From: Catenaria anguillulae PL171
Lineage: Eukaryota; Blastocladiomycota; Blastocladiomycetes; Blastocladiales; Catenariaceae
DNA: 64,000 nt
Assembly (NCBI GenBank): GCA_002102555.1
Contig: MCFL01000016.1
Coordinates: 310,001 to 374,000, forward strand
Direction: 5' to 3'
The position numbers and the translations under genes are program-made. The notes beneath the pieces are model-generated. The model was given only the letters and a program-made list of their open reading frames with translations, did no database searches and was not told the DNA's origin. Below are positions 52,961-63,088 of the stretch, one piece after another (the stretch's first letter is position 1; each line of letters opens with the position of its first letter).

Positions 52961-53824
52961 ATGACCTCCACCACCGCCAACAAAGTCTACCTCGTCACAG
53001 GCGCCGCCTCGGGCTACGGCCACGCACTGTGCACCCGCCTGCACTCTGACCCGGCCGAAAACTTGCACGGCAACGTCCAGCTGGTGCTGGTGGATCTCAA
53101 CCAGGACGCTGGCACCAAATTTGCCGCCGAGCTCAATGCCAAACGCCCAAACTCGGCCATGTACGCCAAGGCCGATGTCACGTCGAGCGACCAGATGCGG
53201 GCCGTGTTTCAAAGTGCCAAGGAGCGGTTTGGGCGCATTGATGTATGTTTATGTGTTGCATACACGATGGATGTTCAAAACGTCGTGCTTCTCGTAATGT
53301 ACTGACCATGTGTACACACCTTTGCGCAGGTGGTCGTCAACAATGCCGGCGTCGGCGAACTCGGCATCTTTCACACGGACGAACTCGAAGCCTGGCGTAA
53401 AGTCATCGACATTGACCTCAACGCCGTGATCCTCGGCACCGCCCTGGCCATCCAATACGGCGCCTCAACCGTCGTCAACATTGCCTCTGCGGCGGGCCTG
53501 GGTCCGCTCGACGCCGCGCCCGTGTACGCCGCAGCAAAGCACGGCGTCATTGGTTTCTCAACGTCGCTCACCAAGCTGTACAAGAAGACGGGAGTCAGGG
53601 TCAATGCGGTGGCGCCGTTTTTCAGCGACACGCCTTTGGTCAGCAAGGGCAGGCAGGAATATGAGGCGTTTGATCGGGCACTCAGCAGGCTGCCCATGAC
53701 GCCCATCAAGGATGTTGTGGAGGCGATTTTGCGGGCTGTCAGGGACACTGACTTGTATTCGCGGGTGCTGGTTGTGTCGCCCAAGGGTATCAATGTGTTA
53801 CCTGTGCGCATGGCCAAGATGTGA
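52961..53824 (+). CDS. Short-chain dehydrogenase/reductase
   Basis: Exons 52961-53242 and 53330-53824 join at a codon boundary across an 87-nt intron (GTATGT...TTTGCGCAG), giving 258 residues, normal for classical SDRs. It has the nucleotide loop VTGAASGYG near the start, LVDLNQD after the second strand (an acidic residue that favours NAD over NADP), ADVT, VVVNNAGVGELG, catalytic Ser in NIASAAG, and YAAAK (Tyr and Lys). The C-terminal half, with APFFSDTPLV and late VVEAILRAVRD, is like 15-hydroxyprostaglandin-dehydrogenase-type SDRs, but the substrate cannot be told. It lies 438 bases downstream of FOL1 on the same strand and converges on the RBR ligase gene. Confidence 0.88.
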
Positions 53825-54060
53825 TTGGGGTGGTTGATTCACGGACTGCTTCGTGCATGGCCAAGTGGTGCCGTTGAGCACCACGAGTGACCCCAGGTTG
53901 TACATTTTCAATGTAATTATAAGAATGAGGAATCTGTTCTCATTCGCGATCGCAAAAGACGTTAGCTGCGCAGCCGACACATGGCTGTCCCTCCACCGCA
54001 ATGGACATTTGCACATTACATTCAACCGTAGTGAAAATATGTATATATATATATATCGGT

Positions 54061-55608
54061 TCAATCGAACATTCGACGGAAACACTTGGTTCCTGGCACC
54101 GAATAATGCGACCCGGCCCCCAGCACCTCGCCACAATGATAACAAAACGACTCGGAGCAAATGGCACACGTCATGTGGGCACATCCGCCCGTGCGAATCA
54201 CCCTTACCCCACACTTTGGACACGCCGTGGCATTGTCCCTGACCCACTTGTGCGTCCTGAAATCGACCCGGTGAAACCTGTCGACCATGGCCATATACGC
54301 TTGGGGAATCCCCTCGGCCTCATTCTGCATGGTCTTCATCTCCGCTTCACGCTTTTTTGCCAAAGCTTCCACGACGGTCCGTCCATACTTCACAAACAGC
54401 GGCGCCAGCTGGCGATCCCTAGCCGTTTGCGTTGCCAATTCCATGGCCGCAAAGTATTCGCCGACGACCTCGTCGGCATTCTTCAGGTGACAGTGCTGCG
54501 CAGACCCGTGGTACGCGCGCGAGCAGTGAATGCAGAACGAGAATTGACACCGCAAGCACGTGGCCAGCTTGGCGTACGTGCTCGTGTCCGAGTGTCCGCG
54601 GGCGGGTCCGCCGCAGGCAGCAACGGGGCACCAGTGCATGGTTGGGTCGGACGCGTATGCACGTGACAAGTAGTGGGTAGTGAATTTGGACGTGAGATCG
54701 GCGCCCAGCAGCGAGTCGAGGAACCAGGGTGGGATTGGGTGGGTCGCCAGGAGGTGGGTGGCGGATGCGAGTTCGAGGTCCACATCGGCTGTCGGGTCGG
54801 ATGCTTCGGAAGACGATGATGCGGCCGCGGGCACAGGCGTGGCAGAGCTGCTGGAGGGCGGTGCGGCCGAGCAATCTGGATGCGGGCATTTGACTTTCCT
54901 GGCCATTCCCTCGTTGATGAGCACCGTAAAGAAATCCACAAGGCACGACCTGCAGAATCGGTGCTGACATTCGGGAAGCACCACGGCTGATTCGCCTGGG
55001 TGCGTCTCGAGGCAAATGAGGCAAGTGAAAGGCTCACTTGCAAGCTTGGCTGCCTGAGCGGATTGGTCGTGGTCGCGAACCAGCTTGAGAGCTTCGCGCG
55101 AGTCTACTCGAAGGGCGGCCAACCCGTCCCCAGCATCGGTATCGGCCAAGGACGATAAGTATGTTGACCACACTTGCACAACTGCTTCGTACACGTCAAA
55201 TAGCGCGGGCGACTCGACAGCGAGACACGCTTGCGCGGTCCGTTCCGCGGCGGCAGTCATGTCAGCGAGCATTGCAAATGGGGCCCAGTCGCTCAACATC
55301 TGAAGCTGTGTGACGGCCGTCGTTGGGTATTCTGCGGGCAGCGAAAAGTGCAGTTCGATGTTTGGGAGCGATTGGACGGCAACCACGGTGGTGCCGTGCT
55401 GGCCGTCGTCGGCGGCAAAGGTCACGTTCAAGGGTGGTACCGGGATGGCCGGGTCGATGAGCAGGTGGCCTTGCCAGCCAATCCCTGCATCGGTATCATC
55501 GTCAGCAGATTCCAATGGGGAAAACTCAAACTTGTCAGAGTCGGCAAAGATGGCGGCCAGGGCGGCGAGTTCGTCGTATTGGGCGTCGAAATTGGCGTTG
55601 GCAGACAT
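54061..55608 (-). CDS. RBR-type E3 ubiquitin ligase (RNF14/ITT1-like)
   Basis: A single 515-residue frame from ATG 55608 to TGA 54063-54061. It has an N-terminal RWD-type region (YDELAALAAIFAD, SLPAEYPTTAVTQL), RING1 (CLICLETHPGE ... CQHRFCRSCLVDFF ... VKCPHPDC), an IBR (HWCPVAACGG ... CLRCQFSFCIHCSRAYHG) and RING2 (ACPKCGVRVIRTGGCAHMTC, then SESFCYHCGE). The Cys of GGCAHM is the expected catalytic thioester Cys. The order RWD-RING1-IBR-RING2 is that of human RNF14 and yeast ITT1, linked to ubiquitination on stalled ribosomes and translation termination. A Ser/Ala/Pro insert (near 54830) splits RING1 from the IBR. The gene starts about 990 bases from the divergent gene at 56596. Confidence 0.92.
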   Translation of the reverse strand: MSANANFDAQYDELAALAAIFADSDKFEFSPLESADDDTDAGIGWQGHLLIDPAIPVPPLNVTFAADDGQHGTTVVAVQSLPNIELHFSLPAEYPTTAVTQLQMLSDWAPFAMLADMTAAAERTAQACLAVESPALFDVYEAVVQVWSTYLSSLADTDAGDGLAALRVDSREALKLVRDHDQSAQAAKLASEPFTCLICLETHPGESAVVLPECQHRFCRSCLVDFFTVLINEGMARKVKCPHPDCSAAPPSSSSATPVPAAASSSSEASDPTADVDLELASATHLLATHPIPPWFLDSLLGADLTSKFTTHYLSRAYASDPTMHWCPVAACGGPARGHSDTSTYAKLATCLRCQFSFCIHCSRAYHGSAQHCHLKNADEVVGEYFAAMELATQTARDRQLAPLFVKYGRTVVEALAKKREAEMKTMQNEAEGIPQAYMAMVDRFHRVDFRTHKWVRDNATACPKCGVRVIRTGGCAHMTCAICSESFCYHCGEVLGAGSHYSVPGTKCFRRMFD

Positions 55609-56595
55609 GACGCAAGGCTACCTCTAGCGTCATTGACATGACATTGAATGGACAGCGGGAGAGTGGACGTTGAACGCATATGAGCGAGTCACCAACTTGT
55701 CGCGGGTGGGGCTGGGAGACAGGGTCGTGAGACAAGGCGCCAATCCGAGCCTCCTTCCTGGACACGGACACTGACTGGTGACTCGCGTGAATCATGCCGT
55801 GGCTGTCGGTGAGTCAGTCATGCATGGTCACCACGATAAAGAGAAAATTGGGCGAGGTCTTGGTCTGAAGCAGAACGCCAAGAATCATGGCGGATCAACA
55901 GCGTTGGCTGGCCATGGCGGAATGGTCATTCACGTTGGGCCGCAACCAGACTCCGACTGGGGACAGCATGTCTTGCACTTGCTCCGCCGTGAGTGATAGT
56001 CTCAACAGTCTGCCCTTGCCCCAGTGTGGTTCGGAGGGAGATGTCCTTGAGGCAATAAAAATTTGTCCGCACTTTTTGGGTTGGTGTGGGAAGCGTCACG
56101 TGGTTTGCACGTTGCTGCGGGGCTTTTGTTCTCACCTGTTCTCACCGTGTTTCGTTTGCGTTGGTTTTGTGTTGGTTTTGCGTTGGCGAAAAGTTGCGTT
56201 GCGACAGAACAGAAGCGGCGGCTGCATGTTCGCATTGTCGTCACCATTCACCCAACTCAACGCCGCTCACTCTGTTTGCGCAGTCATTCTCAGGGCCGTA
56301 TCCCTAGATATCCACTCTTGAATTCAACTTGCACTCGCGGCAATCAACCTGCCCACTCCACTACTCGATCCTGGCGCTCTGTTCCCGTCAATCTTTGCGG
56401 ACTACAGTCGCTTCCTGCTTGTTGCCTGACCCCTGGTGACCCTGTCCTGTTCCTTGGACGGCTACCGCTCCATTGATCGGCGTTCCATTTCTCACGTTCT
56501 AGGAGCCGGCATGTACGTTCTCGACATTCCACGCCATTCCCGCCTCCACCGACTTGCCTGCTGACACGCATCGCGCTTCACGTACCCGCAGCGCC
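55609..56595. other. Divergent promoter region
   Basis: About 990 bases between the RBR ligase and the large plus-strand gene. Frames here are short or of random composition. The stretch before 56596 is C/T-rich, as is common in fungal 5' leaders. Confidence 0.35.
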
Positions 56596-59500
56596 ATGTC
56601 CAATCTTCGGCCCGTTCCGCTGGGTCATCCCCTCATGACCAACAGCAGCTCGGAACCACACCCAGCAGCTGTGGCCGCAGCCAATGCCATGGCGGCAGCT
56701 GCCGCAGCCAGCTCGGCCAGCCATACCAGTCGAGACAATGCTGCCAACACTGCCAACGCAAACGATGCCAATTCTGATGCTCAACCACCCGAAGACGCCG
56801 CTGCGCAACAGGCACCGTCTGCAGACTCGGAGCAAGCAAACGAGCAATCTCAGCCTCAACAGCAGCAACCTCCCGCACCCTCTGCGACCCTCGCCCCAAT
56901 CCCGGACACGCTCGACGAGCTGCACGCCCAGGAATCCCACGTCGACGCCGAGCTCTTGAAAACCGCGGGCAACCTTTCCACCACCACACCTTACACGCTT
57001 CCCGCTGGTACACCAGCACTCGGGCCGTTTGGTCTGGCGCATGCCCGGTCCCCATTTGTCCTGACCGTGCTCGCGGTGCACGCCATTGTCTCGGGCAAGC
57101 TCTACAAGCACGCGGGCGCCAACCTCGAGGACTACTTCAAGTCCCGGTTTGGGATCAGTCGCGCTCAAGTGTACCGCGTGCTCGACTGCGCGGCGCTGTA
57201 CATGGACTTTGAGCTCCGGTTCCCGTCACTACCCCTGCACCTGCTCGAGCCTTACCCGCTCAAACAACGCTTGTGCAAAACCATCCGGTCGCTCGCGCCG
57301 ACACCTTACTTGCGCCAACTGCTCTGGCACTGCACGCTGCGCAAATGGGTTGTGCCGCCGCCGCCGCCCGCACGCGCACCCATCATTCGGCGCGAGGTGG
57401 TTGTGAATTCCGATGGCGAGGAGGAGGAGATCGAGGTCGAGCACGTTGTGCCGCCGCCATTGCCTGCAGCCGTCATTTCCGTTGATGAGCTGACAAGCAA
57501 GCACGTCAGGGATGTGTGGGATTTGCTCGTGTTGCGGGCAGATGTTCGCCAATTGCTCGAGTTGGCCATCACGCAGGTCAATGACATGTACAATGGCGCA
57601 ACGGTACCGGTCCCGACATCAGGCGCAGCAGCAGCCGCTGCTGCGGGTGCAGCAAATACCGCCAGTTCGAGTGGTGTGGCTGCTACAGACGATCCAACGG
57701 CCGCTGGATCCTCAAACGACGACACGGGAACAACCGCTGCCAACGGCGACGTGTCTGGAGCCACATCGACATCCAACCTATCGACCTCGTCTACAGCCAC
57801 CGACCAACCAACCCCACCGGGCGGCGCTTCACTCGGCCTGATCCAAGGCCCGCTCGGCATGGAACTTCCCTCGATCCCGTACGTGGCCATTGATACGTAC
57901 ACGCCGCGGTCCATGCGCGACCGGTCGCCCAACTCTGGCGACCCGCGGCCCACCAAACGGCCACGCAGATCGTCGACGGCGGGCGCAAGCGGTGGCCGTG
58001 GTAGGCGCGGCTCCTACTCATCAGCATCTGCTGCTTCTTCATCCGCGGCGACCGCCGCAAGCCCGACCGCGCCCGCATTCAACCCAGCCGACATGTTGCT
58101 AGGCGGCGGCGGCAACCCGCCTTCGCCACACTCGCCCGCATTTCAGCCGCTGTCGACGCGACCCGATGGTGCGTCGCACTTTGCGCCACCACTCTCATCG
58201 CCAACGGACCTGGCCTCGCTCATGGACGATCCAATGGACCTGTCGGGCTCGGGATCCGCAACATTGGCGCCGGACACGTCGGCGGCAGCCTACTCGTGGA
58301 ACCAGATCACAAGCCAGTATGCGAATGCGACGGCCGCAAGCTTGGCGGCCTACGGTCGCGCAGGCCCGCCGCCAGCGCCAGCGCCGCCCGAAATCAATTA
58401 TTCGCGGCTCAGGGCCGATTCGCCAAGGTCGTTGAGTCCGTTGGGCGAGAGCGATGAGGAGGAGATGGTGATGCGGCGCGCACAGATGGAAAAGGCCGGC
58501 CATGATGGAGAGATGGGTGCAGAGGAGGAGCAAGCTGCAGACAAGAATCAGCCGCAATCGGAAGCGCCGCCGCCCGCGCCAGCGGCCGCCAACAAGATCG
58601 CACGGCCGTTGCCGCCGCCTCCGGCCGCATTTGCCATGGCGACGCCCCAGTCGCGATCGGGCATGCCCAGCCCGTTGCTCATCCATCAAGGACATGTTGT
58701 GAACGGTGCGTCGGGCGAGGCAGGAACCGTACCTAACGGCTTGGGATTGCGTGTAAACCCTATTGTGCGGCCCGCAAGTTTGCACTCGACTGCAGGTCTC
58801 CCTCCACCTCCGCCACAGTCGTCCAATGCAAGTGGAGCATTGACATCGTCTGGGACCACTTCGCACGCCCGGTCACACAACGGGAACGAGCCCAACGGCG
58901 GCGCAAATCCCGGTGACTCGCCCGTCTTCTCTCTGCCCATGGTACCGCCCTCCTCTGCCGCCATTGCCGACCAAGCCCTCCTTGTGCCCAGCAGCACTTC
59001 CTCGCCTTCGTTCCTGCCCCACCCGTTGACGCAACCGGCCCTGTTTCCAATGCACCACATGCACCATCACGCCCACGCCTTGTCGAGCCTCACTCACCTT
59101 CCGCTGCCCCCTCCGCCGCCACCGCCGCCGCCCGCGCGCACCGTGGCCGATCTCGACATCAACTCGACCGAAATGCACGACTTCTTGTGCAACACAATCG
59201 AGAGTTTACAAGAGCTCGCACGCAGGGGCGTCGTGTTGCAGCCGCTCGTGAACAGCGTGTGGCTCAATGACGTGACACATTGGCGGTTTTATACCATGCA
59301 GAATACACAGGCACCGGGCGGGGCCGGGAGCGGCCAGGCAGCGGCCAGTGAGACGGTGGGAGCAACGAGGGTCGGGACGGGGGCAAGTGCAGACGGGCAG
59401 CAGGGTAGCGGTGCTGGCGCAGACACGGCCGGAGGTGCCGAGCTTGAACGTCATGGCAATGGGTCGGTGACAAGTGCGGGTGTCGCGCAAGGGTTGCAAA

Positions 59501-59910
59501 TCAATGGTCTGGATCTGGCCGACACGCCCGTGTCGTCGTCGTCGGCGGCGCCGGCGCCGGCGACCATGACTACGACGCGCGCGCGGCCATTGGCTGTGCC
59601 CGCGGCGCCACCTGCGCGACTGGCAACGTCGGGGAGTGCGGCCATGCCGCGATCCGATTCGGGTATGGCGTTGCCGCTGACGGCAGTGGGACCCGCGGGG
59701 CAATTGATGATGATGCCGCCGAAGTCCATGCCTGGGAGTGTTGAGATGGGTTTTGGGCAGCAACAACAACAGCATTGGGCGAGTGGATCGGCGGCCAATG
59801 GATTCGCGAATGGCGAGTGGATGATGCAGGGCGGGAAACCAGACGTCCTGGGCAGCTGGCAAGGGCCCTTCGGCCAGCCGCGCCAGCAGCAAGACCAATC
59901 TGACCAGTGA
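56596..59910 (+). CDS. Large low-complexity regulator with an ISRAQVYR helical domain
   Basis: An intact 1,104-residue frame from the first ATG, 56596. The only conserved-looking part is residues about 160-265 (57050-57400): VLAVHAIVSGKLYKHAGANL, DYFKSRFGISRAQVYRVLDC, then PLKQRLCKTIRSLA and LRQLLWHCTLRKW. FGISRAQVYR resembles helix-turn-helix segments of ParB/Spo0J-like and related bacterial proteins and a family seen in early-diverging fungi, so DNA binding is a reasonable guess, not a fact. The rest is Ala/Ser/Pro/Gly-rich and disordered, with a basic TKRPRRSS patch near 57950 (a possible nuclear signal), a poly-Pro run near 59110, and a short conserved-looking helix DLDINSTEMHDFLCNTIESL near 59150. 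Likely nuclear; I cannot name it. Confidence 0.75.
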   Translation: MSNLRPVPLGHPLMTNSSSEPHPAAVAAANAMAAAAAASSASHTSRDNAANTANANDANSDAQPPEDAAAQQAPSADSEQANEQSQPQQQQPPAPSATLAPIPDTLDELHAQESHVDAELLKTAGNLSTTTPYTLPAGTPALGPFGLAHARSPFVLTVLAVHAIVSGKLYKHAGANLEDYFKSRFGISRAQVYRVLDCAALYMDFELRFPSLPLHLLEPYPLKQRLCKTIRSLAPTPYLRQLLWHCTLRKWVVPPPPPARAPIIRREVVVNSDGEEEEIEVEHVVPPPLPAAVISVDELTSKHVRDVWDLLVLRADVRQLLELAITQVNDMYNGATVPVPTSGAAAAAAAGAANTASSSGVAATDDPTAAGSSNDDTGTTAANGDVSGATSTSNLSTSSTATDQPTPPGGASLGLIQGPLGMELPSIPYVAIDTYTPRSMRDRSPNSGDPRPTKRPRRSSTAGASGGRGRRGSYSSASAASSSAATAASPTAPAFNPADMLLGGGGNPPSPHSPAFQPLSTRPDGASHFAPPLSSPTDLASLMDDPMDLSGSGSATLAPDTSAAAYSWNQITSQYANATAASLAAYGRAGPPPAPAPPEINYSRLRADSPRSLSPLGESDEEEMVMRRAQMEKAGHDGEMGAEEEQAADKNQPQSEAPPPAPAAANKIARPLPPPPAAFAMATPQSRSGMPSPLLIHQGHVVNGASGEAGTVPNGLGLRVNPIVRPASLHSTAGLPPPPPQSSNASGALTSSGTTSHARSHNGNEPNGGANPGDSPVFSLPMVPPSSAAIADQALLVPSSTSSPSFLPHPLTQPALFPMHHMHHHAHALSSLTHLPLPPPPPPPPPARTVADLDINSTEMHDFLCNTIESLQELARRGVVLQPLVNSVWLNDVTHWRFYTMQNTQAPGGAGSGQAAASETVGATRVGTGASADGQQGSGAGADTAGGAELERHGNGSVTSAGVAQGLQINGLDLADTPVSSSSAAPAPATMTTTRARPLAVPAAPPARLATSGSAAMPRSDSGMALPLTAVGPAGQLMMMPPKSMPGSVEMGFGQQQQQHWASGSAANGFANGEWMMQGGKPDVLGSWQGPFGQPRQQQDQSDQ

Positions 59911-60361
59911 GCGTGGCTGTTGTGCTCACGCAAGAGTGCCTTGTTCCTCCTTTCTTACTTGTTTCTGCCTCAAGTTCTTTTCTCCGCATCTGCGTATTGC
60001 TTTTTTACCCACGTTTGCCTTTTGAAGTACCCACAGCCACATCCGCTTCTTTGTCGCTGCCACGCTCTCTATCCGACTCTTTTTTGTTGCTGTGTCCCTT
60101 TTTTTTGGCTGGAATCCTTTAGGCACCCGCCTCTGTCATTCCAAACCTGAGGTTGCCCGTCGTTGATGATTGTCTGTCTGCCCAGTTTGTATATACCTAC
60201 TATAAGCGCTCGTTTACTGACGACAGATTTCGCTGGCCGAACCGAACGTAAACATCCACGTGCCAGCGCCAGGTCGGCCAGAACGTACATAGCTTGACAT
60301 GAAGGGAGACGAAAAGAGGCTTTATCACCACCCCTTGCTCGATGGAATCTTTCATGAAAAC

Positions 60362-60428
60362 ATGACAAAACTCAACGCAACCGAACCCCTGACCCTGCCT
60401 GACCTGGTCCTCGAGCGCATCCTCGTCC
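60362..60428 (+). other. F-box-like leader in another frame, copy 2
   Basis: ATG 60362 opens MTKLNATEPLTLPDLVLER, the counterpart of the leader at 26550-26484, again 67 nt before the ankyrin-like ATG and out of frame with it. The overlapping frame stays open to 60622. Confidence 0.45.
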
Positions 60429-60830
60429 ATGGCGTCCGCCTCACTACTCCAGCAATGTGCCGCCCCGGCCAATCCATCGACGCCGCCGCAAAACATGCTC
60501 GTCCCGTATCTCCATGCACTTCCGCGCTCGTGCATTCCGCACGTCTCGCTCGCCGTCATCATGCAATGCCCGTGGATCGATGCCAACGTTGCCAGCTTGA
60601 CCAACAATCTGTGGCTGCTTGATTTGCTCGGCAACAAGCTGGCCAGGGCGCCATACAACCGGCCCATGCAGTATGACGACACGCTGCTGCTCGACAAGGT
60701 CTCGGGCAAGGGCTTTGTGGATGTACTTGATTGGTGGCATAAGTCGGATTATGTGATTGGACATGACAACCCGCTCAATGAAGCGAGTGACAGTGGGCAT
60801 GTTCATGTTCTGCAGTGGTGGTTGGATTCC
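60419..60830 (+). repeat. Near-identical inverted segment, partner of 26085-26495
   Basis: About 410 bases match the reverse complement of 26085-26495 with roughly 15 substitutions and no gaps by eye. Similarity falls sharply after the WWL codons at the 3' side and is lower in the 57 bases before the segment. Confidence 0.8.
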
Positions 60831-62666
60831 CGCCGATTGGACGACGGTTTCTTTGCCTTTGAACGCCTTGGATTTGATTTGCTGGAGCCCACCCGCAAGG
60901 GCGACATGCAGGTGCTGGAATGGTGGCGTCAACATGTGTTCAAGGTGGGCTCGGATTCTCCTGCAGACGACAACGAGCCCAAGGGATCCATGTCCCTCGA
61001 CCACGCCTTTGCGGCCGCTGTTTGGACTGCATTCCAAGCCAAGCGCATTGACCTTGTGCACTGGTGGATCGCCGTTTGCCGCCCTTTTACAGACCTCTCT
61101 GACCAAGTCATGAGTGTTCTGTTTGCGTCGGGAAACAAGGAACTCGTGGCCCAGTACCTCGACGAGTACAAGCGCAAGGATGGATACTTTGCCGAGTCGT
61201 TCCCGTACGCCGCCTTCTCGGGCAATGTCGCATTTGTCGAGTATTGCCGTGACTTGTGCGACGCAGACCATCAAAAGGGCATGGACGAGGCGCCTCAGGA
61301 GATGTGCACTTTTGCCAGCTGCGCTGGCCATCTCCACGTCCTGGATCATTTTAAATCAAAGGGCTCAGTGCATGCCCGCATGTTGTTGGAGGAGATTGTG
61401 GATATTGGCATCATGTCTGCTTTCTCCATCATTGTGCCAGAGAGGTTGTCGCATGATGCAATCGACGCTGGAATTGCAAACATGTCACTGCTGGAAACGT
61501 TGGTTCAGTTGGGTCGTCTTGATGCTTTGGAATGGTGGGCCAGCAACTTCAAGGAGGAAACCAAGGCACATTTGAAGGATGCGCTCAAGGGTATTGTCAA
61601 CCTCGCGCTCGCCAACAATCATCTTTCGCTGCTGGACTGGATCATGGCCTTCATTAACAAGACCAAGCTCCACCACGGGGCGCGCGGTGCCGAATCAGCT
61701 GCTTCGCGTGGGCACTTGTCTGCCATTCAATGGTGGCTGGGCAAAATTGTGTGGGAATCGAGCACCTCGTCGAAAATGCAAGTTGAGCGCATATTGCGCA
61801 ATGCCCTCGTTGCCGAAAAATTTGATGTCGCCGAGTGGATCATTGCGCAGACCAAGGGTAACCTTGTTGGCGACTTTGACGAGGCTGATTTGTGTCTCGT
61901 CTTTCAAGTCTTGATGGAATCGCCGCGGGCCAATTTGGTTGAATGGTGCTGGAAGCATGCACAACTGCTTCCGCTCGCTTTCCATTTTCCAGTCTGGTTT
62001 CGGCTCCATGACCAGGGCCAAGATGACGACATGTTTGACTTTGATGAGGACGACGAAAAGGGTCCAACGCCGACCCCGAGCACGTCTGATTTGTGGAAGT
62101 ATGTGTGCATGAATGGAGGAAAAGCGACCAATTCGGCTGGACGCACAGTTACATTCTTGGCTTCGATTGACTCAAGGTCAGACATTGTTGATCTGTTGCG
62201 GGCGTGGAAGGGGTCGCCCTTGTTTCTCGAGCGACTGTTGCACATTCGTGGTCACAGGAACGAAAAGCCGTTGCTCAAGCTGCCGTTGGATTTGGACACG
62301 GCATGTCAAGCTGGGGCAGGCGTCGCTGTTTTGGATTGGATGTATTCCCTGCGAAATGTGCCGGGCCGTTGCAAGTGGAGCTCAAACGGATATCATCACT
62401 TGAAGGACAACAAGTTTTCTGTTTCATTGAAATGGTGGGACGAGATGGAGTTGCCAAAAGGGCCGAGGCCTGACGTCCACACCAGTGACTTTGAGAGCGA
62501 TTCCGAACATGATTATGAAAGCCACGACGATGACTTCAGTGGCACCGAGGACGATTATGAGGAAGATTTCTTTTCGGACGACTACGATTATGATTATGGT
62601 AGCGAGGATGAGGGTAGCGAGGATGAGGGGGCAGGCTCTGACGATTCGGATGGGAACGATGATTGA
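60429..62666 (+). CDS. Ankyrin-like repeat protein, inverted copy 2
   Basis: An uninterrupted 745-residue frame from ATG 60429 to TGA 62664-62666, paralogous and inverted to 24081-26483. It has the same architecture of Trp-rich ankyrin-like units (VDVLDWWHKS, VHVLQWWLDS, MQVLEWWRQH, IDLVHWWIAV, LDALEWWASN, LSLLDWIMAF, LSAIQWWLGK, FDVAEWIIAQ, ANLVEWCWKH, VAVLDWMYSL) and an acidic Asp/Glu/Tyr-rich tail, here ending the protein without the Cys-containing extension of copy 1. The first 400 nt differ from copy 1 at only about 15 positions by eye, while the rest has diverged strongly at the protein level. An upstream F-box-like leader in another frame may belong to the gene. Confidence 0.8.
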   Translation: MASASLLQQCAAPANPSTPPQNMLVPYLHALPRSCIPHVSLAVIMQCPWIDANVASLTNNLWLLDLLGNKLARAPYNRPMQYDDTLLLDKVSGKGFVDVLDWWHKSDYVIGHDNPLNEASDSGHVHVLQWWLDSRRLDDGFFAFERLGFDLLEPTRKGDMQVLEWWRQHVFKVGSDSPADDNEPKGSMSLDHAFAAAVWTAFQAKRIDLVHWWIAVCRPFTDLSDQVMSVLFASGNKELVAQYLDEYKRKDGYFAESFPYAAFSGNVAFVEYCRDLCDADHQKGMDEAPQEMCTFASCAGHLHVLDHFKSKGSVHARMLLEEIVDIGIMSAFSIIVPERLSHDAIDAGIANMSLLETLVQLGRLDALEWWASNFKEETKAHLKDALKGIVNLALANNHLSLLDWIMAFINKTKLHHGARGAESAASRGHLSAIQWWLGKIVWESSTSSKMQVERILRNALVAEKFDVAEWIIAQTKGNLVGDFDEADLCLVFQVLMESPRANLVEWCWKHAQLLPLAFHFPVWFRLHDQGQDDDMFDFDEDDEKGPTPTPSTSDLWKYVCMNGGKATNSAGRTVTFLASIDSRSDIVDLLRAWKGSPLFLERLLHIRGHRNEKPLLKLPLDLDTACQAGAGVAVLDWMYSLRNVPGRCKWSSNGYHHLKDNKFSVSLKWWDEMELPKGPRPDVHTSDFESDSEHDYESHDDDFSGTEDDYEEDFFSDDYDYDYGSEDEGSEDEGAGSDDSDGNDD

Positions 62667-63088
62667 TCGTTGGCACTTGACGTTTGGACCGAGGACATTT
62701 TTCTCCAGGTTGACGCAAGCAAGTAAGCAAGCGGGGATCAACCCAAGAGCGAGTCAACGAGCTTGGGTTTGTTTTCTTGATGTGTGTTATCAATTTCATC
62801 ATGTGTGTGTTTTTCGCTCAATTGAAAGCAATTCTGAATGTGTCGTTTTCATTTCGCTTGATTTCTCTCGGCTTGTCCCTCCGAGTAGAAGTCATTATTG
62901 GATCCTGACTGGTCTGGTCTGGACTGGAAAATTACATGTGCATTTCACTAGAAGCAGATAACTTCAAGTACGCCACTCGCCTCTCGGCGTCTGTCGTCAA
63001 CCTTGTTTGCCTTGTTTGCTTCAAGGCCAATGATGCTTGATGGCCAACAGTATCACGTTTTCCTTTGCTCATCGAATGCACGTCTGTC
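62667..63088. other. Convergent 3' flanks
   Basis: About 420 bases between the ankyrin-like gene and the minus-strand gene at the right edge. T-rich parts (62760-62880) look like untranslated region. No gene seen. Confidence 0.35.
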
